DNA of 64,000 bases from Epithemia pelagica (GCA_946965045.2 OX337233.1:2790001-2854000), one strand, 5' to 3'. Positions 8,995 through 19,544 are shown, numbered from the stretch's first letter. Translations and numbers: made by a program. Notes: generated by a model not told the origin, from the letters alone.

Positions 8995-9513
8995 TTAATG
9001 TTGTGTATCCGGTTCTGGGAGCTTGCGTTTTCGACTCGCGAGTTGAGCGACCTTTCGAGCTCCTGCCATGAGCTGGTCGGAAACACCAACTGAATTTGGA
9101 TTTGATGCCAAGGACTTTTGGTACGGGTTGCTGACATGGACTTTGACCGACGACAATGTCCTTGCTTCAACTGTTGGAATGCTCACAATGTGGATCCGTG
9201 ATGATTCGTGGGATTCATCTGATTTAGGAGTGTTGTTTTCTGTCCTGTTGACATTTGGATCGGTACTTGTTGTTGTTTGGGCCTCACGACAAGAGGCACA
9301 CAAACAAGAACATGGCGTCGTTGTGGAACGACTGACAAACTTGGCTCCACACTTTGTACAATGCTTGATGCATGTGGCATTTCGTCGTCTTGGGACCCGC
9401 GCCGCTTTGTCGAGAACACAGCAACGCTTGAATGGTTCCTTGTTCTCTCCGCAGTGTCGCCAATGTAGAGCGTTGGTGTTCTGGTGTGTTGCCCCTGTCT
9501 CGATACTGGACAT
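8995..9513 (-). pseudogene. Internally deleted paralogue of the zinc-finger gene
   Basis: About 9027-9705 is a degraded copy of the window's first 1.77 kb. The frame from ATG 9513 is 172 aa and keeps the cysteine-rich N-terminal block (HCTKCGAKF, CLCASCREAQ) and the SNPYQKS-type segment. It then jumps to LMAGARKVAQLASR, which in the intact gene lies about 366 codons later. The acidic middle and the CPTCG...H...C finger are missing. The ATG used by the intact copy (1448) is out of frame here because of a one-base deletion. It could encode a short protein, but loss of the finger and of the start suggest decay. Confidence 0.65.
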
Positions 9514-9772
9514 CCAAACTGGACCACAATGACACACGAGAATACACGTCTCCTTCACACTACTCGAGAAGGTGCAATCGCAATGATGGCATTCTTACAA
9601 TTGTGTCTTGCCCTTGCATTGTCGAAACGAGCGCCATCGTTGCGAGAACGACGGCGGCGAAACCGGCAAATTTTCCGCGACTGATATTGGCATCAAATTT
9701 TTGCAGAGGAGAGAGAGTTCGCGCGCCTACGTCGTCGGTCGGCGGGATGGAAAATGATGTGCCCGGTCATAA

Positions 9773-10052
9773 GGGGGTATATTATCGGGCGCGCGGAGCA
9801 TGTGCGGAGCATGATATGGGCGGAGAAAGGCCAAACCAACCCGGATATAGAGCTTTCCTCCGCAAAATTTACATGCGGAGGAAGAGTGCGGGTGGAGCAT
9901 GGTTGGAAGCAAAATCACGCGTCCACACGCCACACACTCAATGCGTCGAACAGTCGAAGTCTTAGACGCGCGGAGCATGCATCGTGGAGCATGCATTGCT
10001 CCCCCCATATCCATGCTCCGCCCATGCTCCGCGCGCCCGATAACATACCCCC
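9773..10052. mobile_element. Tourist-like (PIF/Harbinger-type) MITE
   Basis: A 280-bp element with terminal inverted repeats of about 31 bp. The left end is GGGGGTATATTATCGGGCGC and the right end is its complement with one change. It is flanked by TAA at 9770-9772 and 10053-10055. A 3-bp TAA/TTA duplication and G-rich termini are typical of PIF/Harbinger MITEs. The interior is GC-rich and repeats GCGGAGCATG-like words in both orientations, so it can fold extensively. No transposase is encoded. It ends 147 bp upstream of the glycosyltransferase ATG. Confidence 0.85.
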
Positions 10053-10199
10053 TAATTCGAGTGGCGGCAACCCAAAAAATTTGGAGTTTGGATCGAGCCG
10101 GGTGTCTGGTTGTGTATCTTTTGTATCTCTCTAAAAGGCAACAATCCCCAAACAGAAAGACAGGTACGAAGAACGAAAGCACTCCCAATATTCGAACCG

Positions 10200-12239
10200 A
10201 TGGAACGGAAGCACGCCGCTCGTCCAAGGTCGGCGCCCCGTGGTGGTATTGAAGAATCATCCACCAACAAGAGCAGGGGCCATGACGTTGACGATTATGA
10301 TCACCAAAAGAAGAGCACCATGACCTCCTGGAAACGTCGTCAGATTGTCATGTGCCAATGCATCATGTGCATGCTGGTGTTTCTATTTCTGGGCTTGACG
10401 AGCTTTGGATATCATCGGCGTCATCACAATAAACTGGGAAATAAACAAAAACGAGCATGGTTTCTCTTCCTCAAGAGGTCCAAGGTAGATGTCGTCGGCT
10501 TGGCGGAAAAGGACCAGTTTCTGGGAAAAAACCCTGCCGTTGCCGAACAATGGGAAAATTACATGCAGAAAAACAGTGTCGTAGGAGAACTCTTTGAAGA
10601 AGAGGAGGCCAAACCATATTGGGAACCAGAACCGTACGATACCATGGGTCACTTGGCCAATGAGCTTGGATCGGGCGCAGAATCCATGATGGAATGGCTC
10701 CAAGAAGATGTGGTGGAACCGATTCTTGGAGACGAAATGGCTTACAAGTTTGGTGACGCTGTGCATGACGCGTTGAATACAGTGGGAGATTGGGCGGACG
10801 ACTTTCAAGCCACAGAGTGGGACGAGGTCGGACAGTCCTTTTGGGACTCGATCAGTAGTATCTTGAATACGACTGTCGAGGCAACGGTTGACTCCGCCAT
10901 GGAATGGATGGGAAATAGCACCGACTGGGCAAATTGGACCGTTAACTTCCAACGAGCCTCGGCGTCGGTTTCGTCGCTTTGGAACTATACCACGGAAATG
11001 GAGAAACAGGATGACATGGAGCCAGAGCAAGTACACGATCACCTCAGGGCACAATCATCACGCAGGGACGAAACAAGCGAAGCTGCACCGGATGGACAAA
11101 AGAAACATTTACGAGCATCAGCTTCTGTTCCATTGCCCGAATTTTTGACCAAAGAAAAGAAACTCATGAAGTATGCCTTTATCACTACCGGGTTTCCCAA
11201 CCAAGAACAAGAGTCTTGGAGATTTGAAACCTATGTACTGGGTGCACTCAAGACCTACCTCAAAAACACAGTCTTGTTTTACATTGTAAATGTACGGGCT
11301 GCCATCAAGGTGAAAGAACTTTGTGAGGAGAAACGAAACAAACATGCTTGTGAACGTCTGATTCCAATCACTGTGGCCTGTCCGGGAAAGGACTATGGTG
11401 TTTCGGGCTGCTGTCAACAGGACAAGGGTATGGCGAAAATTGCCCAAAACTACCCCGACTTTGACTGGTACATTTACCTTCAAGACGATATTTATTTCCG
11501 TCTTGATTATCTCAGCAATTTTGTGCGAGCCTTGCCCAACCCACATGAAGAAAGCCTCTTACTCTCCGCCTCCCCATTTCAACCTCATGGACGGCAACCA
11601 TTCTTTATGACTCAAGCACAAACTATGCGCGGTGCGCTCACCTCCTCCAACTGCAGCTCGAGTCCCAATCATGTGTATCCATGGGGACGACCCGCCCTCA
11701 TGTATTCCAACGCTGCCCTCCAAACAGTTTTGCCTGCTTACAAGAGATTGGCCATTTCCCAAGAATGCAATGCGTTTCGCGTGTCGGCCAATGAAGCAAG
11801 CCCCATTGTTCATTGGATGCATCAACTGCCCGTGGCTAAATTGCCTCCCATTGCCGCCCGTGCATGGGATCACCTGGACACTCGTCTTTCCATTGAGAGT
11901 GACAATACCTTTTTCCGACAGTACATTGCGTTCCGGGCCGATGTGAAACGATACAACTTTACGGAAATGCACACACACGTACAGGCCGCCCGACGAGAAG
12001 CCAAAACGGCCGATCATAAGAATTTCCCAACACAGCCCTACAACTATCGCTTTCACCGTCCCACGGGCTTTCAAGACTCGGACTTGTTTCGAAACTACGG
12101 TGCCGTTCAGAAATGGACCGACTGGCACGTGTTCACACCAGGAGATTGTACCAAGGCCAATAAGACAAAGTATGGAAACATGATGTTGAATGGCAAATGG
12201 AAAAGACCCTACGACGGAAAAGACCCTACGACTCGGTAA
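10200..12239 (+). CDS. Type II membrane glycosyltransferase (Fringe/GT31-like), C-terminus frameshifted
   Basis: A 679-aa protein from ATG 10200. A basic cytosolic tail precedes one hydrophobic anchor (residues about 51-71, CMLVFLFLGLTSFGY). A stem with several NxS/T sites follows, then a C-terminal catalytic-like region. WYIYLQDDIYFRLDYL (DD near residue 428) resembles the acidic metal-binding motif of Fringe/GT31 enzymes, and YAFITTGFP...FETYVLGALKTYL resembles the start of such domains. Likely a Golgi enzyme; donor and acceptor are unknown. A 17-bp tandem duplication (12199-12232) shifts the frame 2-3 codons before the stop. Without it the frame would run 43 residues further, to a TAG at 12362. 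Confidence 0.7.
   Translation: MERKHAARPRSAPRGGIEESSTNKSRGHDVDDYDHQKKSTMTSWKRRQIVMCQCIMCMLVFLFLGLTSFGYHRRHHNKLGNKQKRAWFLFLKRSKVDVVGLAEKDQFLGKNPAVAEQWENYMQKNSVVGELFEEEEAKPYWEPEPYDTMGHLANELGSGAESMMEWLQEDVVEPILGDEMAYKFGDAVHDALNTVGDWADDFQATEWDEVGQSFWDSISSILNTTVEATVDSAMEWMGNSTDWANWTVNFQRASASVSSLWNYTTEMEKQDDMEPEQVHDHLRAQSSRRDETSEAAPDGQKKHLRASASVPLPEFLTKEKKLMKYAFITTGFPNQEQESWRFETYVLGALKTYLKNTVLFYIVNVRAAIKVKELCEEKRNKHACERLIPITVACPGKDYGVSGCCQQDKGMAKIAQNYPDFDWYIYLQDDIYFRLDYLSNFVRALPNPHEESLLLSASPFQPHGRQPFFMTQAQTMRGALTSSNCSSSPNHVYPWGRPALMYSNAALQTVLPAYKRLAISQECNAFRVSANEASPIVHWMHQLPVAKLPPIAARAWDHLDTRLSIESDNTFFRQYIAFRADVKRYNFTEMHTHVQAARREAKTADHKNFPTQPYNYRFHRPTGFQDSDLFRNYGAVQKWTDWHVFTPGDCTKANKTKYGNMMLNGKWKRPYDGKDPTTR
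12199..12232 (+). repeat. 17-bp tandem duplication causing a C-terminal frameshift
   Basis: GGAAAAGACCCTACGAC occurs twice in a row (12199-12215 and 12216-12232) at the 3' end of the glycosyltransferase gene. Its length is not a multiple of three, so it changes the reading frame of the last codons. Confidence 0.9.
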
Positions 12240-12507
12240 ACACGACGTACAACCGGGAAGCGATGTTGAAAAAGCTGCAAGAACGGCGAGCACAAGCTGC
12301 GAAAGCGAGTTCTTCAGCTGTATTGGCAAAAGAGTCGGCACGCGATGGGTCAGCGAATCGATAGAACTACGAAGACATACCAGTGTGAAGAAAGAGGCCA
12401 AGACTATAGGATCATGGTTTTACCGTTATCTGGGATCTGCACACCTCTTTCTCTGCCTCATTTCAACTTATCATTTATTGACAGATGGTCCGTGCTGAAT
12501 CAGACAT

Positions 12508-13235
12508 CTACTCAATGATGCTTTCCCAGGCTCCGCGCACACGATCCATCATTGTGATTTTGTACTCTTTTGCATACTTGGGAGGTTCCGCGAAAAAGAC
12601 AATGGATATCCTTGCTGAAACTGGCGTCGTTTCGGAGTAATCGTTGGCCGGGCAAACTCGATGTTCGTGAGTTTTGTTCAATGACAATGGCATGAAATAC
12701 ATGTCTCCCAAGCCTGGCCGAATAGAAGAAGTTTGGTCCTCCATATCATTGTTCTTCTTAGCCGACTTTTTCTGTTTTGGCCGGTTGCATTTTTTAATAA
12801 CATAGGATCAACATCACTAAAATCAATTTCTACCTCTAACTCATTTGTATAAGTCATCAATGTTCTCCGAAATCAGATTGTACAATTTTAGTACATCAAG
12901 AACTGGATATCTCGTTCCGATCCCAACGTGAGAACAAATATGTGACTTCCATATGTGTCTGTATGCCAGACAATGTCATGATTGGGATCTTGGAAGCGAT
13001 TGCAAAAGACATCGGAAACTTGAACGTCAAACCGATTTTCAATAGACTTGCAAAGCTTTTCGAGCAACATGGTTCCTTCCCCCATTTGGAGCTGTTTCTT
13101 GGTACGCTTGAACAAGAACGCGTGTTGATTCAGTTTCTCCCCGTAGAGTTTGGGGTTCAAGTCCCACGGAAATTTGTTATCAAAGACCTCAAAGGCCTCA
13201 TCGGCTTCTTGTGGGCTCAAAAAGCCTGGAAACAA
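12508..13235 (-). pseudogene. AlkB-like 2OG-Fe(II) dioxygenase, disrupted or with unresolved introns
   Basis: The minus strand encodes an AlkB-type jelly-roll core in at least two frames. The first (13235-12888) reads FPGFLSPQEADEAFEVF, then WHTDTYG with the HxD iron ligands, then FVLTLGSERDIQFL. The last (from about 12744) reads RPGLGDMYFMPLSLN, THEHRVCP with the distal His, and ARISIVFF with the 2OG-binding Arg. Between them (12888-12745) every frame has stops, and no GT-AG pair I tried joins the two. An intron acceptor (TTTCCAG) may precede the first segment near 13226. Family members demethylate nucleic acids or proteins. Either the gene is broken or it has unrecognised exons. Confidence 0.6.
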
Positions 13236-13716
13236 AAATAGACCGGATTGCTTTTCGGATTATGATCAGTCTTTCTAATTGACGTGTTCGATCCAACAGA
13301 TCCAACTTCCAACTCGGAAGACCACAAGAATCAAGAGGAGTCAGTCGTGGTCGTGCTTTTGGGGTTTGGGGTTTGGGGGATCGACATCGAAGTGACCACA
13401 TAGCACATAGCACACATAGCTCTATCGCCATAGTCTTGAATTCAGCAGTCACGCAAGAGAATTTTTTGGCGTTTCCTCCCCGAAAATGTGGCAACCCAGC
13501 GCGAACAAAAGAGACACTACATATTGAGAACCTTTACACGTCTGAGTATGGAGCGCTGGAGATGCTTCTTTGGTGCCACCCCATCTTGCGTGAGAGGTGT
13601 GGTTGTGGTGGATAAGATTGGTGTTGAACGAGCCCAAGACTTTGACTTCTGCATCAACGGTCTGTTGTATCATCAGTTGGCTGCGTTCAGAGAGCGTATT
13701 TGATCCTACTTGCACG

Positions 13717-15585
13717 ATGACAGCGTGGACAAGACATGAGAGTCAAAGGCCACTCTCATGGCTTCGTTTAACCAATTTAGCGCTGGGCATGGCTATGCTG
13801 CCATGGTGCGTCATGGGCATGATCACTATCTCCGAATCAGGCAAGCGATACGCTAGCCGACAAGACAAATACTACGGTCCGAAATTCCGCAGGGGCTATC
13901 AATACCTTGCTCGTTTGCAGTATGTCGAACAAAATATAGAACTTTGTCCTACAGGAGCCAACACGACGTACGACCTCATCAAACCGTTTGATGGACTACC
14001 GATTGCCTTGCTGATTCGTCCAGGCAAGTGCTCCTTTCGAGAAAAGCTTAAGTTTGTCAAGGAAAATGTCAACCCAGGTGGTCTGGTGAAATACTTGATC
14101 TTTGATTCTACTGCGTACATGATTGAAGGTGAAGAAAGTAGCGCTGATGACCATGGTTTCCATGAAGAAGGGCATTTGGAAGAAATGTATGAATCGAACT
14201 CCCTTGATTATTTTCTAGGTATTGCTGACGACGATGACGACGAACTGGAGGAAGAAGATGAAGAGTTACTGGGAGGAAGGCGACATAGTAATCGACGTGA
14301 CACTTCCGTTCCACAGCATATTTTGCATGTCTCTTCAAGAACAGAACATCATCTACTTGATTTGCTCCAACGGCAATCCACTTTGTCGTATAAGAGCGGA
14401 GGTATTCAAATATCCATGGACGGTAGGATTGGTACTTCGGTCATACAGCAGTCAACCGCACTCTGGATTTCTTTCGCAGCCTTAATGGGTGCCTGTTGTT
14501 GCTCTTTCTTCCTCATTCTCAGTGGTTCACGCAATGGATGGTGGGAGGATCCGGAACCTCCTGCAGCGCCTCAACCTCCCAGGCCTCAGCGACGTCGACT
14601 GACCAAGGAGCAAGTGCGACGTCTTTTCCCCGTCTATATGTTCAATGGTGAAACGCTGGAGTCAATGGATAAAGGAGCGGCACTAAACAATGTATCACGG
14701 GGAACGGATGTCGAGAACGGTGAAGGAGGAGGCGATCAGGTCCTCCCCCAAGTGCCTCAACCTTTGGAATTGTCAATGTGTTCAATATGTCTGGATGACT
14801 ACGAAGCTGGGGACCGCATTCGTGTCTTGGAGCCGTGCAAACACGCCTTCCACGCGAAATGTATTGGGCGGTGGTTGGCCGAGCGCTCAGCCACTTGCCC
14901 TCTTTGTAAGATGGAAATATATGACCCCGAAGAAGAAGAGTCTGATGACGAGGAGGAAGAAGAGGAAACGGAGCAACAAGCTCTTGCCCCGCCCGCGGCA
15001 AATGAAAACCGAGAAACGGCTGCTCAATCAAACGATTTCCGATCACGCTTCTTCTATTCGTTCAATAGGCCGACTGTCCCTGAAACGGACGAGGAACCTC
15101 CGCCTCTTGTTGAGGAACGAGATGGTCGTGAAGGTGTTACTTCGCCCACACCATCGGCTACCCTGGAACTCGATGACAATGCAAGTTCTGTTGTTGAGCA
15201 ATTCCGTCGGCCATGGTGGTGGAGAAGAATGCGAAGGTGGTTTGCATCGCGCAATGGTAGTATCAACTTGGAAGATACCACTTTGACACTGTCTCAACCA
15301 TTGTTGGGAGGAGAAATAAATTCACCAAGTCACTTGCATCCGCAAGGACCGTTGACCGAAGGGAACTTGATGAGGCCTCTGGAGGCGACACTCTCTCCGG
15401 AAAACACGCCTTTGGTAACCCCGTCAGCTTCACTTGTCGCAGATTCTGTCGCGTCGGTCGTGCCAGGGACAACTGCTGGGATAGGAAACGAGGACGTCAC
15501 TGCTCCTTCCTCGACAACCATTAGTGAAGACCCAGTTCCTGACCCTCCAGGACAGCATGCTAACTCGAGGGCGTTTGAAGTATAG
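13717..15585 (+). CDS. PA-TM-RING type E3 ubiquitin ligase
   Basis: A 622-aa protein from ATG 13717. An N-terminal hydrophobic stretch (about residues 17-38) acts as signal or anchor. A luminal domain resembling protease-associated folds follows (IALLIRPGKCSFREKLKFV...YLIFDS). One transmembrane helix lies near 246-268 (LWISFAALMGACCCSFFLIL). A cytosolic C3H2C3 RING-H2 finger spans about 354-396 (CSICLDDY...CKHAFHAKCIGRWLAERSATCPLC). The C-terminal tail is acidic and low-complexity. This is the GRAIL/RNF13 architecture, which ubiquitinates membrane cargo in endosomes or ER. The GTG-initiated frame further upstream is not used as the start. Confidence 0.85.
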   Translation: MTAWTRHESQRPLSWLRLTNLALGMAMLPWCVMGMITISESGKRYASRQDKYYGPKFRRGYQYLARLQYVEQNIELCPTGANTTYDLIKPFDGLPIALLIRPGKCSFREKLKFVKENVNPGGLVKYLIFDSTAYMIEGEESSADDHGFHEEGHLEEMYESNSLDYFLGIADDDDDELEEEDEELLGGRRHSNRRDTSVPQHILHVSSRTEHHLLDLLQRQSTLSYKSGGIQISMDGRIGTSVIQQSTALWISFAALMGACCCSFFLILSGSRNGWWEDPEPPAAPQPPRPQRRRLTKEQVRRLFPVYMFNGETLESMDKGAALNNVSRGTDVENGEGGGDQVLPQVPQPLELSMCSICLDDYEAGDRIRVLEPCKHAFHAKCIGRWLAERSATCPLCKMEIYDPEEEESDDEEEEEETEQQALAPPAANENRETAAQSNDFRSRFFYSFNRPTVPETDEEPPPLVEERDGREGVTSPTPSATLELDDNASSVVEQFRRPWWWRRMRRWFASRNGSINLEDTTLTLSQPLLGGEINSPSHLHPQGPLTEGNLMRPLEATLSPENTPLVTPSASLVADSVASVVPGTTAGIGNEDVTAPSSTTISEDPVPDPPGQHANSRAFEV

Positions 15586-15996
15586 CATCTGAGACCTTGT
15601 ATTTTGAAGGCTCATGCATATAGAAAATGATTTGATAGTTTGATTTTTCATTTTCTGTTTGTGGAATATCATATTCCCCGCGTTGAGTGCTCAAGTAGGT
15701 GAACGGGGGAACCTACGAAATATTGACCCTCGTGAATGGAAGGAACGTCCAAACTATGACTACCGTACATTACCTTGCGAATTGCGAATATCGTCTGACC
15801 TTACTCGAAGATCAGGTAATAGAGAAGTTGACAGACGAAGAGTATCAACAAGTGCCTCGTCGATTACTTCAATTTGTATGCCTTTTCTACAAAAGCATTG
15901 GACAATATCTAGGAACCATCACCTTGCTCTTACCCACTGCTAACAGATGAAGAAGTGATTATGTACTCTTATAAATTAACAACGTGTATTGAGACT
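15586..15996. other. Intergenic, convergent 3' ends
   Basis: About 410 bp between two convergent genes. The short open frames have no recognisable features; presumably 3' UTRs. Confidence 0.5.
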
Positions 15997-16872
15997 CTAC
16001 TTGTCCAGAATCGATGGTATTCGGTCAATGATTTTGAGGGGGCTTTTGAGTTGATCAATTGTAAACTCGGTATCCCAAGATATAGTAGACTCTTGTTCGA
16101 AATGATCTTCCTCCTCGTCATCATCGTCAAACAGGTCTTGCATTTCCGGACTCCCATCATCCATAGCACACATTTTTGGTGAATCACCGTCTTCATCGGC
16201 TTGATCTGGGTCGGCGCCGTGTTCCAAGAGAATCTTTGCAATATTGACATGACCTGCAATCACTGTCGCTTGCAGAACGGATACACCGTGTTGATCTGCC
16301 GCACTCACATCAGCTCCGCGGTCCAACAAATACTTGAGCACGTTCACGGATTTGTTATCAGCAGCGACATGCAATGCTGTTTGACCGCAGTCGTCAATGT
16401 GATCCATAGGCACATTGATCTGGTCCAAAAGTATTTTCATAGCTTCGACATCATCTTCGGCGGCTGCAAGAAAGAGCATGTCTTCTGGTGACATGTCGCT
16501 GTCAATCGCAGTATGTCCTTCTGAAGAAGAAGATGACGGATCACCATTGATATTCGCTCTCTTCAGCCGTCGTAGTGACCTAGAGGATGTGTTGTTGTTG
16601 GTGTCGTCTTCTGTCTTCAGAATTTCTAGAGCCCTGTGTAGATGTTGGAATGCTTCATCAAGCGTATCCTCTGGAATATCTCCAAGCTTCTTCCATGCCT
16701 TCCTTTTCGATATGCTCCTTCGAAAAGACATTTGCATTTGTGGAGCATTTCCCTTTGTCGCCTGTTTGTACAGGCCATATAGCAAGTGTTTGTCCGATTT
16801 CGGGACACTGGAAGACTTCTTCGATTTCTTGTCTCCATAGAGATAGGTTAAGACATTACTCGGCTTCGTCAT
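15997..16872 (-). CDS. Acyl-CoA-binding domain and ankyrin-repeat protein (ACBD6-like), copy 1
   Basis: A 291-aa protein from ATG 16872. An acyl-CoA-binding core lies near residues 25-95, marked by LLYGLYKQATKGNAP and KRKAWKKLGDIPEDTLDEAF. Ankyrin repeats occupy about 150-235 (DDCGQTALHVAADNKSVNVL, HGVSVLQATVIAGHVNIAKI, LLEHGADPDQADEDGD). The C-terminus is acidic. This two-domain design matches ACBD6, which binds long-chain acyl-CoA in the cytosol. There is no N-terminal membrane segment, unlike its paralogue at 21097. Both are on the minus strand about 4 kb apart. Confidence 0.85.
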   Translation of the reverse strand: MTKPSNVLTYLYGDKKSKKSSSVPKSDKHLLYGLYKQATKGNAPQMQMSFRRSISKRKAWKKLGDIPEDTLDEAFQHLHRALEILKTEDDTNNNTSSRSLRRLKRANINGDPSSSSSEGHTAIDSDMSPEDMLFLAAAEDDVEAMKILLDQINVPMDHIDDCGQTALHVAADNKSVNVLKYLLDRGADVSAADQHGVSVLQATVIAGHVNIAKILLEHGADPDQADEDGDSPKMCAMDDGSPEMQDLFDDDDEEEDHFEQESTISWDTEFTIDQLKSPLKIIDRIPSILDK

Positions 16873-17843
16873 CGTTTCGATCGGTGGTTATCTACAACAG
16901 CCACCCTCTGAATCAATCTGCTTGCACGATAGGCTCTTTTTTAAATCCAATCGCCTGAAAATCACGAAAGATGAGGCGATAAATGAGTCGCCGGATCAAA
17001 GAACAATCAAACTCTTCGACCCTCACGTCCAGCGACCAGCGACCCAGCGAGACGCTCTCGAATGGATAGAAATGGATGACAATCAACTTACCCTATGCTT
17101 GTAGAGATAGCAACAATTGCAATGGACAGCCGCTCCTCAAAGACTCAGATCATATGATTGTTGTTGATTTGGGTGAGGAATCGACATCGAGAATTGTGAT
17201 CGACGAAACGATTTAACCGTCTTGTGTAGCACAAGCGAACCGCGAGATGCTTGCTCGGTGACTTTTGGGAAGCGCGAAGACCGGATTCCGACATGTTCAC
17301 GAGTCGGCAGGCGCGTTATGGAGACATAGCTATTTCCCGAGTAGACGAGTACTTAGCGATCATGTTGAATTTGACGGTACCCGTGTGTAAGTACACAGAA
17401 AAATTTTAATCCTACACGTATCGCAGAAAATATACGGGAGTTGCATGTCAGTCGTGGGAAAAATGGAAAATATCAAATAGAACTTTTCCATACGAATCCT
17501 CGATAATTTTTGTCTTTTGTACCAGATATATTGTAAAAATCAATTTATCGACAGACTGTTAACGCGAAATTGACATTGAGGAGATAAAAAACAAGTTTTG
17601 GAAAATATCAAAAAGCTAAATCTATGTCATTTGTCTTTTCCTGGGCGAGGGCTCCCAAACCCGCATGTCTTGTTCTACGCTGCGCACGACCAAAGATGCC
17701 ACGCGCGAGGCGACCCCTCATCCTATACAACACAAAATAATGATGCTCGCATCAAGCATCTCTCATCTCCCTGCTTCCCTGCTTCATCCTCCACTACGGC
17801 CGTGTGGAAAAACGCCAGCAACACTGGAACTTAGCTGGGTATG
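16873..17843. other. Non-coding upstream region
   Basis: Nearly 1 kb upstream of the ankyrin gene. It is AT-rich between about 17390 and 17620. I see no conserved reading frame and no repeat. Confidence 0.4.
17834..17843. repeat. 10-bp target site duplication GCTGGGTATG, left
   Basis: Direct copy of 19677-19686, directly outside the inverted repeat. Confidence 0.85.
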
Positions 17844-17975
17844 TACCCCCAAGCAGGGGTGAGTCAGTCACGCGTGATTGGATGCACGATGTGCATCCGT
17901 ATACTCACCCCCTTGGCTCGACCTGGTCGCTCTCGACATTGATACAAATTTCATTCTACCTCCACGCATCCATTA
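17844..17975 (+). repeat. Left terminal inverted repeat of the MULE-like element
   Basis: Matches the complement of about 19545-19676 in two conserved blocks: TACCCCCAAGCAGGGGTGAG and GTATACTCACCCCCTTGGCT. A further block from CGACATTGATACAAATT to ACGCATCCA also matches. Between the first two blocks is an unrelated hairpin, GGATGCAC..GTGCATCC. Confidence 0.85.
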
Positions 17976-19159
17976 CGGTGGTGGAGGTGCAGAGGTATCA
18001 AATCGACCTACATCATGTCTTCTTCTTGACATAAGCGTCAGAAGCTTTCTCAGAATCAAACCCGACAAGCCTATGAAGCTCAGGTGGACCCAAGTCAGCC
18101 GGTGGCATCTGCAAGAGCAGGTTTTGATACTGGCATCGCCAAAACCAACAATACTCCTACATCCCAGGCCCGTTCCTCCTCAGCCCCCGGTATCACGTCG
18201 TTTCGCCCTCCTTCCTCCGTTGCCGCAGGTGGTATTGATGCTAGTATAGTTGCGAATTTCTCCTACGAAACTCCTTTGGCAAACCGACAGGCACAACAAC
18301 AACACTCAAGCAATCTTGTCAGGTAGGAACCATCCACATTTCTGGACAGCGCTGCGGCCAGCTCGTTGTCCCCTCTTCCCTATTGTCGTCGGACCAGTGT
18401 CCATTACCAACACTCTGTCGCGAAACCCATTCAAGAAACCATGAATCGACCTGTGACACTCTGTACCAGTTTGAATTTTGCACCGGATCCCTAATGCTAG
18501 CGGTGGTTTGATCCAAACGGCAGCGTCCAACCGTTCGTTCTGATGGACGTTTGGGGGCTTGAGCTATGTTGCAAGTTGTGTTGTTTTGGCTCGAGGCCGT
18601 CTGCTCCTTGTGTGTTGCTAGGGTCCGTCACCTATACGAAGCCTATGTAGAAGAACGGTAACACACACACATACTATGACCTCTTTGCTTCTATTTGTGT
18701 AATGCACCAAGCTCCGGTCCTCCTACTCGTCATTGTAATACTCCAAGGTGGAATTGCTGACATCGCCATAGTCGTCCACGTCTTGCGCATTTCCCACCAC
18801 CTTCCAACTCCAAAAGGTATGACTGCCACAGTAAAGGAGGCAATGATACATGAATGCCTGACGGATTGCAAGGAAAAGGACATGAAACAGGGGCTGGAAA
18901 TAGAATAGGGGAACCGATGGTCATCCTTGTCGCTCTTGGGAGGAGAATCATCGTCCTGGGAATTGAGGCCGAACGAAAGGAAGACAAAGACATGGTGTTG
19001 TTGGGAAAGCGTGTCCAATGACGAGACAACCGCCGCTGCACCAATTTCAGATCACGAAACAAAAGGAAAGATTCAAGCTATCTTTCGTTCACCGAGGAGA
19101 CACACAGACAGAAGAGATAAAGCTGCATCAGATGGCACTATCAATGGAGACAACCACAA

Positions 19160-19253
19160 CTTGTCTTGGTTTATGGTTGTTCCGGTTCGTGCCTGGTGCA
19201 GAAGGTCTTGTCTTGGTTTATGGTTGTTCCGGTTCGTGCCTGGTGCAGAAGGT
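19160..19253. repeat. 47-bp tandem repeat, two copies
   Basis: The unit starting CTTGTCTTGGTTTATGG and ending TGCAGAAGGT occurs twice in succession inside the transposon. Confidence 0.85.
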
Positions 19254-19544
19254 CTGGACCTTTGGAAGGCCGCTTGGTATTATGGGGAGAGAATGAGAGG
19301 GTGGAAGGGACGTAATAGAGCGGTTTGGGAAGTCGGTTGATGGATCTTCATCTCCCTCGTTGTTGTCGTGAAATGTGGTGTTTTGCTGGTTGTCCATGCT
19401 CGTGAAAGGACAATTGAAGGCAACACCGAGTAGGCAGAAGTGTCGTCGGTAGGATGGGAAAGCTTACAAGGGCTTGTGTGCGGTTGGACAACCTTCACGG
19501 CGGATGCAATCGACCTCACTAGTTTGGCACCGTGGTGGATGCGT

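Noticed and set aside
11559-12401. 280-codon minus-strand frame under the glycosyltransferase gene
   Set aside because: Antisense shadow of the catalytic region; no coherent domain.
13198-13494. Possible N-terminal exon of the AlkB-like gene
   Set aside because: The frame begins at a non-ATG codon and reads as low-complexity basic sequence; only the splice-acceptor-like TTTCCAG near 13226 is of interest.
17598-17834. Short plus-strand frames just left of the MULE-like element
   Set aside because: Less than 80 codons, no motifs, adjacent to a transposon.
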